DNA from: CAYTZH01 sp964442285
GTDB taxonomy: Bacteria > Myxococcota_A > UBA9160 > JAFDET01
DNA length: 64,000 nucleotides
Reading direction: 5' to 3'
Assembly: GCA_964442285.1 (NCBI GenBank)
Contig: CAYTZH010000008.1
Location: forward strand, 1-64,000
Part shown: piece after piece, positions 17,127 through 25,146 of the stretch
Layout of the letters: the number at the start of each line of letters is the position of its first letter
Numbering within the stretch: position 1 is the first letter of the stretch
The notes under the pieces: generated by a model
Told to the model about the DNA's origin: nothing
What the model saw: only the letters and a program-made list of their open reading frames with translations
Databases searched by the model: none
Made by a program: the position numbers and the translations under genes

Positions 17127-17900
17127 TCACAGCAGCGTCTGCTCGAGGCTCGTCACGATCCGGTTCAGGAACACGAAGTAGCTGTTGAAACGCGTGAACT
17201 GGCCCGTCATCACCAGGACGCCCACCACGACCAGGAGCGTGCCCGAGGCCAGCTCGAGCTTGCGGAAGTGGTGCTTCACCCGCTGGAACAGGCGGAAGAA
17301 GGCCTCGATGCTCCAGCCCGTGAGCAGGAACGGGACCGCGAGGCCCGCCGAGTAGACCGCCAGCAGCCCCACGCCCTCCAGCACGGTCTCGCGTCCGGCC
17401 GCGATGGTGAGGATGCCGCTCAGGATCGGCCCGACGCAGGGCGACCAGCCGAAGGCGAACGCCGCGCCCACCGCGAAGCAGCCGACGATGCTGCGGCCCT
17501 GGCGCTTGAGCGGGATCCGCGCGTCCCGATAGAGCATGTGGATCGGGATCAGCCCGGCGATGTGGAGCCCCATCACGATGATCACGAGACCCGCCAGATG
17601 GGTGACCCGGATCTCGACGTCGAGGGGGAGCGTCAGCGACCAGGTGCGGAGCAGGCGGCCCACGGCCGTGGCGGAGGCGCCGAGCGCGATGAAGACCGTC
17701 GAGAAGCCCGCGATGAAGGCCACGCACGCCATCATCACCCGACGACGCAGCCCCGTGTCTCCCGCCTCCTGGATCTCCTCCACGGAGAGGCCGGAAATCA
17801 GCGAGAGATAGGCCGGCATCAGGGGCATCACGCACGGCGACAGGAAGGACAGAAGTCCCCCTGCGAAGGCTGCGCCCACAGCTGCGAGGTCGACGCTCAT
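17127..17900 (-). CDS. ccdA: cytochrome c biogenesis protein CcdA (thiol-redox transmembrane protein)
   Basis: A 257-residue six-helix membrane protein passing reducing equivalents from cytoplasmic thioredoxin to periplasmic partners. The two redox cysteines are in the conserved contexts LLSFLSPCVMPLMPAYL (Cys23) and AFAFGWSPCVGP. I chose ATG at 17900 over an upstream TTG at 17909. Its partner is the TlpA-like lipoprotein directly downstream. Confidence 0.92.
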   Translation of the reverse strand: MSVDLAAVGAAFAGGLLSFLSPCVMPLMPAYLSLISGLSVEEIQEAGDTGLRRRVMMACVAFIAGFSTVFIALGASATAVGRLLRTWSLTLPLDVEIRVTHLAGLVIIVMGLHIAGLIPIHMLYRDARIPLKRQGRSIVGCFAVGAAFAFGWSPCVGPILSGILTIAAGRETVLEGVGLLAVYSAGLAVPFLLTGWSIEAFFRLFQRVKHHFRKLELASGTLLVVVGVLVMTGQFTRFNSYFVFLNRIVTSLEQTLL

Positions 17901-18002
17901 GGCACCCAACCCCTAGCATCGCCCGACCGGCGCGGCGGTTCCAGCCGAATCGTGGGCTGCTGCCCCCGGCGCCCTCTGAGCCGTCCGATCCCGGGGCGCC
18001 CC

Positions 18003-18404
18003 CTAGAAGCGCGGCTGGGCTGCGACCCCGAGATGCCGATCTGCCGGCGGCCTTCCGATGAACTGCAGCGGGCGCCGCCCGGTCAGATGCTCGGGCGTGA
18101 CGACGTAGTCCCCACGCACCGAGGCGTTCAGGATGGGCCCGACCACCGCGGAGTCGCCCGCCGAGAAGAGCCAGGCACCGCCCGAGATCAGGAGGCCGCC
18201 CAGGGCGTAGAGGCCCTTGGCCGGGCCGTAGATCAGGGTGGAGAGCGCGGAGGCCGCGCCGAGGCCCGCCTCCCGAGCCGCCGAGTCGTTCGCCTGCGCC
18301 GGCGAGGCCGTCAGGACGAGACCGAGCGTCAGGGCCGCCATCAGGATCGCCCCTCGGGAGCCTCCCGACCGTCCAAGGCGTACAGGTCGATTGCGAGATT
18401 CCAT
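18003..18404 (-). CDS. small exported protein of unknown function
   Basis: A 133-residue protein I do not recognise. It has a basic N-terminus and a signal peptide (AILMAALTLGLVLTASPAQA, cleavage near residue 38). A hydrophobic glycine- and alanine-rich stretch follows (about 50-85; YGPAKGLYALGGLLISGGAW), which could be a membrane hairpin, then a polar C-terminus. It probably sits in the periplasm or outer membrane. It is flanked by a terminator-like hairpin upstream, so it is likely transcribed alone. Confidence 0.7.
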   Translation of the reverse strand: MESRNRPVRLGRSGGSRGAILMAALTLGLVLTASPAQANDSAAREAGLGAASALSTLIYGPAKGLYALGGLLISGGAWLFSAGDSAVVGPILNASVRGDYVVTPEHLTGRRPLQFIGRPPADRHLGVAAQPRF

Positions 18405-18429
18405 GATTCCCCCCCACGAACGACCCGGG

Positions 18430-18449
18430 CCGCGAGGAACCCCTCGCGG
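18430..18449. terminator. hairpin downstream of dcd-dtd
   Basis: CCGCGAGG (18430-18437) and CCTCGCGG (18442-18449) form a perfect 8-bp stem with a four-base loop in the gap after dtd. No T-tract follows, as is common in GC-rich genomes. Confidence 0.5.
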
Positions 18450-18543
18450 GGAGCCGCTCGACGTGTCGTGCGGGCCGAGCCCGCCGTCCCCTCAGAACGG
18501 AGTTTGGGCGCGCCGCGCAGAGCGGTCAAGATGCGGACCCGCC

Positions 18544-18993
18544 TCAGAACTGCCGGCGCGTGTCGAGCAGGAGGGTGACCGGTCCGTCGTTGACCAGGCT
18601 GATCCGCATGTGGGCCCCGAACCGCCCGGTGACCACCGTCACGCCCTGCTCCCGGGCCGCCGTTGCGACGACCCCGACCAGCGGCTCGGCCCGGGCCGGC
18701 TCGGCCGCCGCGGTGAAGGCGGGACGGCGGCCCTTGCGCGCGTCGCCCAGCAGCGTGAACTGGGACACGACGCCGAGGCTCCCGCCGGCGTCGAGGAGCG
18801 ACTCGTTCATCCGACCGGCGGCGTCCTGGAGCACCCGCAGATGGACCAGCTTCCGCGCCAGCTCGCGGGCGTCGCCCTCGTCGTCCTCGCGGCCGACCCC
18901 GACCAGGGCGAGCAGTCCCGGGCCCATCTCGCCCACGACCTCGTCGCCGACCTCGATCCGGGCGGAGGCCACGCGCTGCACCACGGCGCGCAT
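18544..18993 (-). CDS. dtd: D-aminoacyl-tRNA deacylase
   Basis: A 149-residue enzyme removing D-amino acids mischarged onto tRNA. The full family signature is present: MRAVVQRVASARIEV at the N-terminus, SQFTLLGDARKGRRP in the middle, and the Gly-cis-Pro motif as NDGPVTLLLDT near the C-terminus. The ATG at 18993 lies 4 nt after the dcd stop, so both are co-transcribed. Confidence 0.96.
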   Translation of the reverse strand: MRAVVQRVASARIEVGDEVVGEMGPGLLALVGVGREDDEGDARELARKLVHLRVLQDAAGRMNESLLDAGGSLGVVSQFTLLGDARKGRRPAFTAAAEPARAEPLVGVVATAAREQGVTVVTGRFGAHMRISLVNDGPVTLLLDTRRQF

Positions 18994-18997
18994 CGGG

Positions 18998-19513
18998 CTA
19001 GACCCGACCCTGGTCCCAGAAGCGACCGCGGTAGGCCGCGGTGCCCTCGGTTCGCATGAGAACGATCTGGCACAGGCGCACCCCGGGCTGCAGATGGAGC
19101 GGGTGTCCCGCGAGGTTGCTCATCTCGAGCACCTGCCGGTTCGACACCCCCGGCTGCACGAACGCCGAGGTCACGTGGATCATGAGACCCAGCCGTGCAA
19201 ACCGGCTCCTGCCCTCGAGAAACCCGCACAGGTCGCCCGGCAGCGTGAGGCGCTCGCGGGTGATGCCGTGGATGGTCTGCCCCGGGGCGAGGAGGTAGCC
19301 CCCGTCGGCGATGGAGCGGTGCCGGGTCAGGTCGCGGTAGTCCACGTCCTCGGTCATGGGAATGGGATCGGGGCCCGGCTCCATGACGCGGATCTCGTCG
19401 CCGAGGGTGAGGTCGACGGAGGCGGGGCCCACCTGGTCGGGCGACAGCGGATCGATCACGAGGCGGCCCGCGTCGAGCTCGCGAAGGAGCGCCTCGCGGG
19501 TGAGGACGGTCAT
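18998..19513 (-). CDS. dcd: dCTP deaminase
   Basis: A 171-residue trimeric enzyme of the dUTPase fold that deaminates dCTP to dUTP for thymidylate synthesis. FLEGRSRFARLGLMIHVTSA and GVSNRQVLEMSN are the family core, and the catalytic Glu is retained in QVLEMSN. The start at 19513 is only 28 nt from the divergent phosphodiesterase gene, so its promoter must overlap that gene's 5' end. Confidence 0.94.
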   Translation of the reverse strand: MTVLTREALLRELDAGRLVIDPLSPDQVGPASVDLTLGDEIRVMEPGPDPIPMTEDVDYRDLTRHRSIADGGYLLAPGQTIHGITRERLTLPGDLCGFLEGRSRFARLGLMIHVTSAFVQPGVSNRQVLEMSNLAGHPLHLQPGVRLCQIVLMRTEGTAAYRGRFWDQGRV

Positions 19514-19520
19514 GGTCGGC

Positions 19521-19540
19521 GCGCATGGTACCGTATGCGC
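19521..19540. promoter_or_regulatory. palindrome and TACCGT box between dcd and the phosphodiesterase gene
   Basis: GCGCAT (19521-19526) and ATGCGC (19535-19540) form an inverted repeat around a GGTACC core, filling nearly all of the 28-bp divergent gap. TACCGT (19529-19534) lies 7 nt before the ATG at 19542 and could be a -10 box for a leaderless mRNA. Confidence 0.4.
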
Positions 19541-19541
19541 G

Positions 19542-20348
19542 ATGCGGCACCCCTATTTCGACGTCCCCACGCCCACGCCCATCGGGCACCGCGGCGCCTG
19601 CGGCGAGCTCCCCGAGAACACGCTCGAGTCCTTCGAGCGCGCCGTCACGGACGGCGTGACCATCGTCGAGACCGACGTGCACGCCACCCGGGATGGCCAC
19701 GTGGTGATCTTCCACGACGCGACCCTGGACCGCACCACCGACGCCAGCGGCCCCGTCGCCGCGCGAACCCTGGAGGAGCTCCGCGCCCTCGACGCCGGCT
19801 ACCGCTTCTCGCCCGACGGCGGTGGCCGCTTTCCGTTCCGGGGCCGGGGCCTGCGCATCCCGACGCTGGAAGAGGCCTTCGACCGCTTCCCGGACATGCG
19901 CTTCAACATCGAGATCAAGTCGGACACGCCGGGGCTGCTCGAGGCCGTGGTCGCGCTGGTGATGCGCCAGGGACGGGCCGACCGCACGCTGCTGGCCGCC
20001 GAGAAGGATCCGATCATGGCGGCGATGCGCGCCCACCTGAACGAGACCGGCGCCCCCATCGCCGTGGGCGCCTCCGTGGGCGACGTGCTCGCCTTCGTCC
20101 AGGCCGCCGTCGAGGGCAAGCCGCCGCCGTCGGGAACCGACGCGCTCCAGGTCCCGCCGGGCTTCGGCGGGCGACCGCTCGTCACGCCGGATTTCCTCGC
20201 CCACGCGCGCGCCCACGACATCGCCGTGCACGTCTGGACGATCAACGAGCGTCCGGAGATCGATCGCCTCCTCGACCTGGGTGTCGACGGCGTGATGAGC
20301 GACTTCCCGGCGCGGGTGGTGGAGGCCCTCGCCGCCCGGCGTGGCTGA
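19542..20348 (+). CDS. glycerophosphodiester phosphodiesterase family protein
   Basis: A 268-residue cytoplasmic TIM-barrel enzyme of the GDPD family, expected to hydrolyse glycerophosphodiesters to glycerol 3-phosphate and an alcohol. The hallmark HRGACGELPENT with VETDVHATRDGHVVIFHD holds the catalytic histidines and the metal-binding Glu and Asp. FNIEIKSD and VHVWTINE follow. There is no signal peptide. The ATG is followed by a typical start; the 3' end overlaps the methyltransferase gene by 8 nt. Confidence 0.92.
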   Translation: MRHPYFDVPTPTPIGHRGACGELPENTLESFERAVTDGVTIVETDVHATRDGHVVIFHDATLDRTTDASGPVAARTLEELRALDAGYRFSPDGGGRFPFRGRGLRIPTLEEAFDRFPDMRFNIEIKSDTPGLLEAVVALVMRQGRADRTLLAAEKDPIMAAMRAHLNETGAPIAVGASVGDVLAFVQAAVEGKPPPSGTDALQVPPGFGGRPLVTPDFLAHARAHDIAVHVWTINERPEIDRLLDLGVDGVMSDFPARVVEALAARRG

Positions 20349-20925
20349 GCCCTCCCCTTTCTTCCTGGCCCAGCGCGAGCGGATCCGCGCCACCGGAGGG
20401 CCGGTGCTCGACGTGGCCTGCGGCCGGGGGCGGCACGCCCTGGCGACGGCCGGCCTGGGCCTCTCCTGCCTGGCCGTGGACCGCGACCGGGACGCCCTCC
20501 GGACGCTCGCGGCGGCCGCACCCGCCCGGGTCTGCGCCGTGCGCGCCGACCTGGAGGAGGGCCCCGGCGTACCCTGGCGCGAGGTCGCCTTCGGCGCCGT
20601 GCTGGTGTTCCGCTACCTGTGGCGGCCCCGGGCCGCCGCGCTCGCGCGGGCCCTCCGCCCCGGCGGTCTCCTGGTCTACGAGACCTTCACCGAGGCCCAG
20701 CGCGCGCTCCCCCACGGGCCCCGCAATCCGGACTTCCTGCTCCGGCCGGGCGAGCTGCCGAGTCTGTTCCCCGGGCTGGTGGTGCTGGAGCACTGGGAGG
20801 GCCGGGTCGACGCGCCGCAGCCGGCGGCGCTGGCCCGGCTGCTGGCTCAGGCGCCGGCCCCCTCGAGGCGGGACAGCGCCCAGGCGGCGTGCTCCGCGAG
20901 CAACGGGTCGGCCCCTTCGGCGTAG
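20341..20925 (+). CDS. class I SAM-dependent methyltransferase
   Basis: A 194-residue Rossmann methyltransferase resembling the TehB type. Motif I is VLDVACGRGRHAL (residues 22-34), the ribose-binding acidic residue is in AVDRDRD, and LRPGGLLVYETF is motif III. The substrate is unknown. The GTG start at 20341 overlaps the phosphodiesterase stop. The last 79 nt are antisense to the 3' end of queG, and the C-terminal tail (about 25 residues) is low-complexity. Confidence 0.85.
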   Translation: MAEPSPFFLAQRERIRATGGPVLDVACGRGRHALATAGLGLSCLAVDRDRDALRTLAAAAPARVCAVRADLEEGPGVPWREVAFGAVLVFRYLWRPRAAALARALRPGGLLVYETFTEAQRALPHGPRNPDFLLRPGELPSLFPGLVVLEHWEGRVDAPQPAALARLLAQAPAPSRRDSAQAACSASNGSAPSA

Positions 20926-21938
20926 CGACGCACCAGCGGCACGAGGGAGGCGTCCCCGGCGTTGCCGGCCGCGACCAGGGCGTTGCGCAGCAGACCGCGG
21001 TGCTTGGCGCGACGCAGGGCCGTGCGCCGGGTCGCGGCCCGCCAGGCGGACTCGTCGAGCGCCAGGATCCAGGCCAGGGAGGGTGCCGGCCAGGGCGCGC
21101 GGGGCGCCAGGCGCGCGCGCAGCCCGTGCGGGTCCGACGGGACCGCCCGGGCGCGGCGCTGGTTCCAGGGGCACACCTCCTGGCAGACGTCGCAGCCGAA
21201 CACCCAGCTGCCCTGCGCCGCGCGCAGGGTCTCGGGCACGGCGCCGCGAAGCTCGATGGTCGTGTAGGAGAGACAGCGGCCGGCGTCCAGCACGTAGGGC
21301 TCGGGAAACGCGTCGGTGGGACACGCGTCGAGGCACGCCCGACACGTGCCGCAGTGGTCGGGCTCGGGCTCGTCGGGCGCCAACGGGAGGTCGGTGAGCA
21401 GCACGCCCAGGAACAGGTACGAACCGAGGCGGGGGTCGATCAGCAGCGTGTTCTTGCCGATCCAGCCGAGGCCCGCCTGCGCCGCATGGCTCCGCTCCAG
21501 CACCGGCCCGGTGTCCACGTAGGCCCGCGACCGCACCGGCCGCCCGGCGAGGGGCTCCAGGGCGTCGGCCACGGACCGCAGGCGGTCGAGCATGACGTCG
21601 TGGTAGTCGTCGCCGCCGGCGTAGCGGGCCACGCGCCCGAGCCCGGCCGCGGGCACCTCGCGCGGGCCGGGGTCGTAGACCAGGCCGACCACCAACAGGC
21701 TCCGGGCCGCCTCGAACAGCCGTCGCGGGTCGCGGCGCTCGTCCGCGCGGCGCTCCAGGTAGTGCATCTCGCCGGCGTAGCCCCGGGCGAGCCAGTCCTC
21801 CAGGAAGCCGCTGTCGGGCGTGGGCCGCGCCGGCGCGACGCCCGCGCGGTCGAAGCCCAGGGCCAGCGCCAGCGCCTTCGCGCGCTCGGCGAGCGCTCGC
21901 GGGGTCGGCCTCACCGCGGCCCGCGAGGTCGGGCTCAC
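20847..21938 (-). CDS. queG: epoxyqueuosine reductase
   Basis: A 363-residue cobalamin- and iron-sulfur-dependent enzyme for the last step of queuosine synthesis in tRNA. Two [4Fe-4S] motifs are visible, CGTCRACLDACPTDA and CDVCQEVCPWN, and a helical HEAT-like C-terminus follows. The core RYAGGDDYHDVMLDRL and GWIGKNTLLI match the family. The GTG start at 21938 overlaps the exosortase stop (GTGA); another GTG at 21914 lies in the second copy of a 24-nt duplication and could also be used. Confidence 0.93.
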   Translation of the reverse strand: MSPTSRAAVRPTPRALAERAKALALALGFDRAGVAPARPTPDSGFLEDWLARGYAGEMHYLERRADERRDPRRLFEAARSLLVVGLVYDPGPREVPAAGLGRVARYAGGDDYHDVMLDRLRSVADALEPLAGRPVRSRAYVDTGPVLERSHAAQAGLGWIGKNTLLIDPRLGSYLFLGVLLTDLPLAPDEPEPDHCGTCRACLDACPTDAFPEPYVLDAGRCLSYTTIELRGAVPETLRAAQGSWVFGCDVCQEVCPWNQRRARAVPSDPHGLRARLAPRAPWPAPSLAWILALDESAWRAATRRTALRRAKHRGLLRNALVAAGNAGDASLVPLVRRYAEGADPLLAEHAAWALSRLEGAGA

Positions 21939-21950
21939 CGCGGCGCGCGC
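21903..21950. repeat. 24-nt tandem duplication at the exosortase/queG junction
   Basis: Copies at 21903-21926 and 21927-21950 match at 21 of 24 positions and are in frame with queG. Both contain a GTGAG start-like sequence; the one at 21938 overlaps the exosortase stop codon. Confidence 0.75.
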
Positions 21951-22786
21951 CGCAGCAGCGCCCCGAGGCCCACGAGCACCACGCAGCCCAGGACGTAGGT
22001 CAGGAGCCCGGCGAGCTCGTGCAGCGAGGCCTCGGTGGCAGCCTCCACGCCGTAGTGCCGGGCCGCGACGGCCGTTGCCACCACCCGGACCAGATTCGCG
22101 ACGAGCGCCACCGGGACCACCGACGCGACGAGCAGGCCCCGGCGCATCCAGCTCCGCTCCGTGAACCAGGCAAAGAGCACGCCCAGGGGCAGCAGGGTCA
22201 CGATCGAGGTCACGCCGCTACACGCTTCCGCGACGAACAGGGATCCGCCGTCGGGCAGCGTGATGACGTTGCCCTCCCGCGCCACGGCCATCCCGCCGAC
22301 CCGCAGCGCGCCCACGGCCGCCCAGGTCACGAACTGCTGCAGCCCGAGCACCAGCGGGGTCAGCCAGCTCGCCGGGAGCGGGACCATGAAGAGCAGGAAG
22401 GCCACGGGAAAGCCGAGCGCCCCCAGCGCGGCCGGGCCGCGGAGGAAGCGCACGCCCCCCGCCACCGCGCCCACCAGGGCCAGGCCCTGGAGGGAGGTCT
22501 CGCCCAGGCCCATTCCGACGGCATAGAGGCCCAGGGCCAGCGCCAGCAGCGCCAGGCCACCGCGATCGTGGGTGGCGGCCAGCCCCGCCAGCCGGGCGCG
22601 CCCGGTCCAGGCCACCCAGAGCGAGACCAGGGGGACCAGGAAGCCGTGGGAGTAGTGGTCCACGCTGCGCCAGACCGCGGCCAGGCTCGCCAGCGCCGGG
22701 GCGAAGACGACGAGCAGGGCCAGGGCGAGGCTCACCTCCTGGGGACGCACGTGGCCCCCGGGGTGCTTCCAATATGAACGCAACAT
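21935..22786 (-). CDS. exosortase (PEP-CTERM sorting transpeptidase)
   Basis: A 283-residue polytopic inner-membrane protein of the exosortase/archaeosortase family, which cleaves C-terminal PEP-CTERM signals. All three catalytic residues are present: Cys189 in VAEACSGVTSI, Arg235 in ANLVRVV and His257 in LHELAGLLTY. About eight hydrophobic segments are seen. There is no EpsI-type C-terminal domain and no EpsI gene next to it, so I cannot assign an Xrt subtype. ATG at 22786 is the most upstream start; a GTG at about 22752 (VRPQEVSL) is possible. A PEP-CTERM protein is encoded at 25147-25809. Confidence 0.9.
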   Translation of the reverse strand: MLRSYWKHPGGHVRPQEVSLALALLVVFAPALASLAAVWRSVDHYSHGFLVPLVSLWVAWTGRARLAGLAATHDRGGLALLALALGLYAVGMGLGETSLQGLALVGAVAGGVRFLRGPAALGALGFPVAFLLFMVPLPASWLTPLVLGLQQFVTWAAVGALRVGGMAVAREGNVITLPDGGSLFVAEACSGVTSIVTLLPLGVLFAWFTERSWMRRGLLVASVVPVALVANLVRVVATAVAARHYGVEAATEASLHELAGLLTYVLGCVVLVGLGALLRRAPR

Positions 22787-22832
22787 TCAAGCATAGTCAG
22801 AATCGCGCCGAAGAGCCTCCCGAGTCTTCTCC

Positions 22833-23651
22833 ATGAGTCAGCCGCCGCCCCGCACCTTCCGTCCGTCCCAGGGCTCGATCGAGGGCCGTCACGATCCCCG
22901 CGTCGGGGTCGATCTCCCCGTGGACATCTACTCGGGCTCCTTCGCCGGCCCCCTGCCCGGCCGCACCCGCGACGTCGGGCTCGGCGGCATCTGCGCCGCG
23001 ACCGGCGCCCTGATCGCCGCCAAGAGCATCCAGCGGATCGTCCTGAAGCTCCCGGATGGCCCCCTGGAGATGGAGGCCGAGGGCGTCTGGCAGCGCGACA
23101 GCGGCGAAGACAGCGCGGTGCTCACCGGCATCGCGTTCGTCCGCCCGGACGACGCCGCCCGGGATCGCCTCTGGGAGCTCGTGGTCAACCGCGCAAAGGA
23201 CGTGGCGCGCTTCCTCCACGCGCGCTCGGACCTGGCGACGCTCGGGATCGAGGAGGCCATGGGCGTCTCCCAGGTCAGTCGCCAGCGCATGGTCGCGGCG
23301 GGCAAGAGCCTGTATCGGCAGGATAGCCACGAAGCCGGACAGGACTCGATCTACCTGATCACGGCGGGCAGGATCTCGCTGCAGGTGAGGGTGCGCGACG
23401 CCCGGGAGACCACCCTGGATTCGCTGGGTCCGGGCCGGCTGTTCGGCGGGCTGCCCCTGATCACCGGGGAGCCCCACGCCGAGTCGGCCGTCGCGGACCG
23501 CGACAGCGAGCTCATCGAGATCGACCGCAGCTCGTGGCGCTACCTCACCACGGCCAAGCCGTGGCTGGCCCAGCGCCTGGCCGAGGCGGTGGTCCGCAGC
23601 TACGCCCGACGCATCCGCGAGGTGCTCGTCCGCTGGCGCGACCAGCTCTGA
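22833..23651 (+). CDS. PilZ domain plus cyclic-nucleotide-binding domain protein
   Basis: A 272-residue soluble protein. The N-terminal PilZ domain (about 15-110) has RHDPR (RxxxR, residues 19-23) and DVGLGG (47-52), the second c-di-GMP motif with Gly instead of the usual Ser. A Crp-like cyclic-nucleotide domain follows (about 145-255; DSIYLITAGRISLQV, GPGRLFGGLPLITGEPHAESAVA), with no DNA-binding helix-turn-helix. It may integrate c-di-GMP with another nucleotide signal, but both ligands are inferred. It is divergent from the exosortase across a 46-bp AT-richer gap. Confidence 0.8.
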   Translation: MSQPPPRTFRPSQGSIEGRHDPRVGVDLPVDIYSGSFAGPLPGRTRDVGLGGICAATGALIAAKSIQRIVLKLPDGPLEMEAEGVWQRDSGEDSAVLTGIAFVRPDDAARDRLWELVVNRAKDVARFLHARSDLATLGIEEAMGVSQVSRQRMVAAGKSLYRQDSHEAGQDSIYLITAGRISLQVRVRDARETTLDSLGPGRLFGGLPLITGEPHAESAVADRDSELIEIDRSSWRYLTTAKPWLAQRLAEAVVRSYARRIREVLVRWRDQL

Positions 23652-23654
23652 GGG

Positions 23655-23704
23655 CCGCCGCCCGCCCCCGATCCGGGGAGCCACGAGCTGCCCGCGGGCG
23701 GCGG
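23655..23704. terminator. long GC-rich inverted repeat after the PilZ gene
   Basis: CCGCCGCCCGC (23655-23665) and GCGGGCGGCGG (23694-23704) form a perfect 11-bp stem between the PilZ gene and the beta-glucosidase. It has a long loop and no T-tract. Confidence 0.4.
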
Positions 23705-23711
23705 GAGCCGA

Positions 23712-23717
23712 TAGACT
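23712..23717 (+). promoter_or_regulatory. TAGACT box before the beta-glucosidase start
   Basis: TAGACT ends 6 nt before the ATG at 23724, with no Shine-Dalgarno between them. This is the same arrangement as at several other start codons in this window and suggests a leaderless transcript. No good -35 is visible. Confidence 0.35.
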
Positions 23718-23723
23718 CGCGCC

Positions 23724-25076
23724 ATGTCGCGACTCGCATTCCCGCCCGGCTTCCGCTGGGGCGCCGCCACGGCTTCCTACCAGATCGAGGGCGCCGCCGA
23801 CGCCGACGGCAAGGGCGAGTCGATCTGGGACCGCTTCAGCCACACGCCCGGCCGGGTCAAGAACGGCGACACCGGCGACCGGGCCTGCGACTCCTACCGG
23901 CGCTGGCCCGAGGACGTGGCCCTGCTGCGCGCCATGAACCTCGACAGCTACCGCTTCTCGATCGCCTGGCCGCGCATCCAGCCCGAGGGCCGCGGCGCCC
24001 CGCTCCAGGCCGGCCTCGACCACTACCGACGCTGCGCGGACCAGCTGCTCGAGGCCGGCATCCGGCCGTTTCCCACCCTCTACCACTGGGACCTCCCCCA
24101 GGCCCTGGAGGACGCCGGAGGCTGGCCCACGCGGGATCTGGCGGGACGCTTCGCCGACTACGCCGACGGCGTGGTGCGCGCGCTCGGCGACCGGGTCCGC
24201 GACTGGATGCTCTTCAACGAGCCCATGGTGTTCACAGCGATCGGCTACCTGGTGGGCATCCACGCTCCGGGCCGGCGGGACCTGGGCGCCTTCCTGCGCG
24301 CGGTCCACACGGTGAACCTGGCCCAGGGCGAGGCCTTCCGGGCCGTGAAGGCCCACGACGCCGGTCTGCGGGTCGGCACCGCCTTCAGCTTCTCCGCCTG
24401 CGAGCCCGCGGGCGAATCCGAGGCGGACGTCGCCGCCGCGGAGCGCTGGCACGCGTTCAGCAACGAGAGCTTCCTGCACACCGCCCTGCGCGGGCGCTAC
24501 CCCGCGCTCTTCCGCGACGGCTCCGCCCCCCTGGACGCCCTCGGCGTGCGCGAGGGCGACCTCGAGCGGGTGCGCGCGCCGCTCGACTTCGTGGGCGTGA
24601 ACCTCTACGTGCGCACCCGGGTGGAGGACGTACCGGACGACGCGAACCTGGGCGCGCGCCCCGCCCTCCACCTACCGCCGGAGGGACCGCTCACGGACAT
24701 CGGGTGGGAGGTCTGGCCCGACGCCCTGCACGACCTGCTGCTGCGCCTGACGCGCGACTACGACGCGCCGGAGATCGAGATCACCGAGAACGGCTGCGCC
24801 TACCACGACGGACCGGACGCCCGGGGCGAGGTGCGAGACGAGCGTCGCGTCGCGTTCTACCGGGGCTCCCTGGCCGCCCTGCACCGGGCGATGGAGGCGG
24901 GTGCGGACGTGCGCGGCTACCACGCCTGGTCGCTGCTCGACAACTTCGAGTGGGCGGAGGGCTACTCGCAGCGCTTCGGGCTGGTCCACGTCGACTTCAC
25001 GACGGGCCGGCGCACGCCGAAGGCCTCGAGCCGCTGGTTCGGCCAGGTGGCGGCGGACAACGGCTTCGAGGCCTGA
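23724..25076 (+). CDS. GH1 family beta-glucosidase
   Basis: A 450-residue cytoplasmic glycoside hydrolase family 1 enzyme, full length for the family. The acid/base Glu166 is in LFNEPMV and the nucleophile Glu355 in ITENGCAY. The N-terminal signature FRWGAATASYQIEGA and the sugar-binding LLDNFEWAEGY are intact. There is no signal peptide, so its beta-glucoside substrates must be imported or internal. It ends just before a strong hairpin. Confidence 0.95.
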   Translation: MSRLAFPPGFRWGAATASYQIEGAADADGKGESIWDRFSHTPGRVKNGDTGDRACDSYRRWPEDVALLRAMNLDSYRFSIAWPRIQPEGRGAPLQAGLDHYRRCADQLLEAGIRPFPTLYHWDLPQALEDAGGWPTRDLAGRFADYADGVVRALGDRVRDWMLFNEPMVFTAIGYLVGIHAPGRRDLGAFLRAVHTVNLAQGEAFRAVKAHDAGLRVGTAFSFSACEPAGESEADVAAAERWHAFSNESFLHTALRGRYPALFRDGSAPLDALGVREGDLERVRAPLDFVGVNLYVRTRVEDVPDDANLGARPALHLPPEGPLTDIGWEVWPDALHDLLLRLTRDYDAPEIEITENGCAYHDGPDARGEVRDERRVAFYRGSLAALHRAMEAGADVRGYHAWSLLDNFEWAEGYSQRFGLVHVDFTTGRRTPKASSRWFGQVAADNGFEA

Positions 25077-25083
25077 GAAGGGA

Positions 25084-25121
25084 CCGGCGGGCTCCGCCCC
25101 TCGAGAGACGGAGCCCGCCGG
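25084..25121. terminator. bidirectional terminator hairpin
   Basis: CCGGCGGGCTCCG (25084-25096) and CGGAGCCCGCCGG (25109-25121) form a perfect 13-bp stem with a 12-base loop. It lies between the convergent 3' ends of the beta-glucosidase and the PEP-CTERM gene and probably serves both. Confidence 0.75.
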
Positions 25122-25146
25122 CGGGAAACGGCCGGGGAGCGCCCGA

